From: Lachnospiraceae bacterium
GTDB taxonomy: Bacteria > Bacillota > Clostridia > Lachnospirales > Lachnospiraceae
NCBI GenBank assembly: GCA_021203145.1
Contig: JAJQBS010000048.1
Coordinates: 1 to 32,577 of the forward strand
Length of the DNA: 32,577 nucleotides
Direction: 5' to 3'
Shown here: in pieces, positions 31,307 through 32,577 of the stretch
How the letters are laid out: each line of letters opens with the position of its first letter
Position numbering within the stretch: position 1 is the first letter of the stretch
Made by a program: the position numbers and the translations under genes
The notes under the pieces: generated by a model
What the model was told of the DNA's origin: nothing
The model's database searches: none
What the model saw: the letters and a program-made list of their open reading frames with translations, nothing else

Positions 31307-31787
31307 TCACACCACTGCTTCCACCAATACTCGGTCCCCCACCGTAATCTGCTTCATGCCGGTCTGCTTTTTCTTATTGAGGCCAAATTTTTCTTCAAAA
31401 ATTTGGCTGTCGCGGCATCTACGCTTCGCTCCGGTCGGTGCTAAACGTGTGCCACTGGCACACAGCACCGCCAAATGGATGTGCAAGCACATCCGCTTGG
31501 CTCGTTGCTTCGCGCAAGTTAAAGCTGAGCATATATCCCTTCTGTAAGCGATAATAATCCATGTATTCCAACAGCTGATTTTCTCCACGGCGATTGTATT
31601 CCTGTCCATGATAAATCTTCATCTCCAGGACAAACTGCACCCCTTTGAAATCAATAATTACATCTGTACGTTTCATATTGCGCGTCCTCGATTCGATGTA
31701 ATAATTCCCGGTATCATTTATGAAGGGAATCCATTCTCCGCCAATTTTACACTGTATCATATGAATAACGGCAAACCCGAAGTTCAT
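31307..31787 (-). pseudogene. PD-(D/E)XK nuclease-domain gene fragment, interrupted by the hairpin repeat
   Basis: The 3' part of an ATPase/nuclease gene. From 31787 the minus strand encodes TDVIIDFKGVQFVLEMKIYH (Asp and Glu-x-Lys nuclease core), GENQLLEYMDYY and GYMLSFN. A 136-base multi-hairpin element then breaks the frame, and the expected C-terminus NKKKQTGMKQITVGDRVLV plus EAVV and stop follows on its other side, ending at 31307. The joined sequence SFN-LNKKKQTG fits the family, so the element inserted into an otherwise normal coding end. The N-terminal ATPase part is missing: beyond 31787 lies a restriction-enzyme fragment on the other strand. Confidence 0.75.
31382..31517 (-). repeat. 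Multi-hairpin repeat element, copy 2, inserted in the nuclease gene
   Basis: Contains, on the plus strand, stems CCAAATTTTT/AAAAATTTGG (31383-31406), the core CATCTACGCTTCGCTCCGGT (31416-31435), a nested hairpin with outer GGTGCT/AGCACC (31437-31442, 31464-31469) and inner GTGTGCCA/TGGCACAC (31447-31463) with a one-base loop, and GGATGTGC/GCACATCC (31477-31494). GCGAAGC is present twice on the minus strand (31423-31429 and 31507-31513). The boundaries are inferred from where the protein homology breaks and resumes; no clear target-site duplication is visible. Confidence 0.8.
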
Positions 31788-32252
31788 ACCGGCGACGGAT
31801 TAAACTGGGGGTTGGGATCCGCACACCACTCGTCAAATGCCCCCTATGCTGAGGCATGTATTCCGATTCGTGCATATGATATTGATACATATCCAACACT
31901 TATCCCATGCCAGGGTAGTTGCGGCTCTGGAAGCGGTGGCAAAATCACCCGAAGGCAAAGTTCTATAGAAGTGTTGTGGGATGACGGAACCGTGATGGAA
32001 ATGCATTTTGAAGGGAACGGGCCAGTTCGTCCAATTCAGAAAGAACGCAAACCAGATTCACCATTATTCGAATATCCAAAACAGCTTACATCTTCAAATG
32101 GAGGCGCCGTTCTCGGTGAGTACCTGCGAAAACGATTAAATGTTGGAAGCAGAGTCCCTATCAATTATAAGGATCTCCAACGATATGGTCGAGACTATAT
32201 TACATTTACGCTTACTGTTGCCGGAAACTATGAAGCAGATTTTCATGTATAA
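31761..32252 (+). pseudogene. C-terminal fragment of a PLD-family (NgoFVII-like) restriction endonuclease
   Basis: About 163 codons. The order of conserved phrases NNGKPEVHTGDGLNWG, ...ACIPIRAYDI, VLWDDGTVMEM, GGAVLGEYLRKRLNVG, YKDLQRYGRDYITFTLT and YEADFHV matches the C-terminal DNA-binding domain of NgoFVII-type restriction enzymes (SGLNWGQR... and LGEYFRNRL...GRTDVTFY in relatives). The catalytic phospholipase-D-like HKD domain that should precede it is absent: upstream of 31761 the same frame runs antisense through the nuclease fragment. No cognate methyltransferase is in the window. It is therefore a truncated remnant, presumably inactive. Confidence 0.7.
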
Positions 32253-32393
32253 AACCCAGAGATTCTTCTCTACAAGGAATACCTCCGCTCTGAAAAAGAA
32301 CCCGTGCCCGTCTCTCTCCTGCCTGCGGATAATTACGAGCGCAAGTATGGGTTTGAGAAGGCACGGAAAAAGCCGGAGGGGTTCATGATTTGA
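32253..32393 (+). pseudogene. Unidentified 3' coding fragment
   Basis: Directly after the restriction-enzyme stop codon, in another frame, the sequence reads NPEILLYKEYLRSEKEPVPV, then SLLPADNYERKYGFEKARKK and PEGFMI before a stop (32391-32393). Codon use and composition look like real protein, but there is no start codon with a ribosome site. It is probably the tail of a lost gene; the family is not recognised. Confidence 0.4.
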
Positions 32394-32466
32394 TTTAGCT
32401 TATTGGATTTGACTGCGCACCCCTCCAATCATAGAAACGGCGCCTGAAAAAAGATTACGATTTTGC

Positions 32467-32495
32467 TTGCATTCCGGACATTTTTCGGTTATCAT
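32467..32495 (+). promoter_or_regulatory. Promoter of the tRNA gene
   Basis: TTGCAT (32467-32472) and TATCAT (32490-32495) with a 17-base spacer, ending 9 bases before the mature tRNA. Confidence 0.5.
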
Positions 32496-32504
32496 GTATC
32501 TAAT

Positions 32505-32577
32505 GGAGATATAGCTCAGCTGGGAGAGCATCTGCTTGACGTGTAGAGGGTCACAGGTTCGAGTCCTGCTATCTCCA
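32505..32577 (+). tRNA. tRNA-Val (anticodon GAC)
   Basis: A full cloverleaf of 73 bases: acceptor GGAGATA/TATCTCC, D arm GCTC/GAGC, anticodon stem TCTGC/GTAGA around loop TTGACGT with GAC, and T arm CAGG-TTCGAGT-CCTG, whose outermost pair is an A-C mismatch. It ends with the discriminator A at the last base of the window; a CCA end, if encoded, lies outside. Confidence 0.93.

Noticed and set aside
31608..31760. The region upstream of the restriction fragment as its true N-terminus
   Set aside because: It is exactly antisense to the conserved nuclease motif (TDVIIDFKG...EMKIYH) and shows no HKD endonuclease domain.

Overview
The window looks like a chromosomal segment of a GC-rich gut-type Firmicute, most likely Lachnospiraceae or a close clostridial relative. 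The support is clostridial-type promoters (TTGACA / TATAAT) and AGGAGG ribosome sites, an [FeFe] hydrogenase, a B12-dependent diol dehydratase operon, SpoIIAA/SpoIIAB-like partner-switching proteins, and AAA-ATPase/DUF4143 and DUF1703 families. The species call is inference. Two patches are visibly more AT-rich than the rest and carry ATPase/nuclease genes (about 4.4-5.7 kb and 28.7-32.4 kb), which suggests transfer.

Layout. 0-4.1 kb, plus strand: a promoter, a leader with an attenuator-like hairpin, a GltD-type FAD/NAD(P) oxidoreductase and an overlapping [FeFe] hydrogenase, closed by a strong terminator. 4.1-5.7 kb: a multi-hairpin repeat element and a DUF4143 ATPase. 6.0-13.6 kb, minus strand: a TAT-exported alkylsulfatase-like metallo-hydrolase, a symporter fused to a kinase-like N-terminal domain, a secreted protein, an HD phosphohydrolase and a SpoIIAB/RsbW-like ATPase; a SpoIIAA/RsbV-like STAS protein lies at 16 kb. 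13.9-15.8 kb, plus strand: adenine deaminase. 16.4-20.3 kb: two MATE exporters, the second in an operon with a MarR regulator that has a clear operator. 20.7-28.7 kb, minus strand: coenzyme-B12 diol/glycerol dehydratase (pduCDE), its reactivase (ddrAB), a cobalamin adenosyltransferase (pduO type) and a frameshifted lysophospholipid acyltransferase. 29.0-32.4 kb: one intact AAA-ATPase/DUF1703 gene and remnants of at least two more ATPase/nuclease genes and a PLD-family restriction endonuclease. The window ends with tRNA-Val(GAC).

Two unusual themes cut across the genes. First, tandem repeats are abundant and recur in one position: five arrays with different units (14, 34, 36, 42 and 47 bp) start at or within the last codons of a gene and run downstream. 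In at least three of them the unit plainly copies the gene's own 3' end including the stop codon. Related repeat expansions occur in frame inside conserved enzymes (adenine deaminase, a MATE protein, DdrA, PduD), at loops or linkers. Second, a multi-hairpin element with the heptamer GCGAAGC and a nested stem-loop whose outer stem differs in sequence but still pairs is found twice: after the DUF4143 ATPase gene and inserted into a nuclease gene.

Functionally, the hydrogenase pair links H2 to NAD(P)H, and the dehydratase operon converts 1,2-diols or glycerol to aldehydes with its own reactivation and cofactor supply. No aldehyde-processing or microcompartment shell gene is in view, although PduD carries an encapsulation-peptide-like helix.
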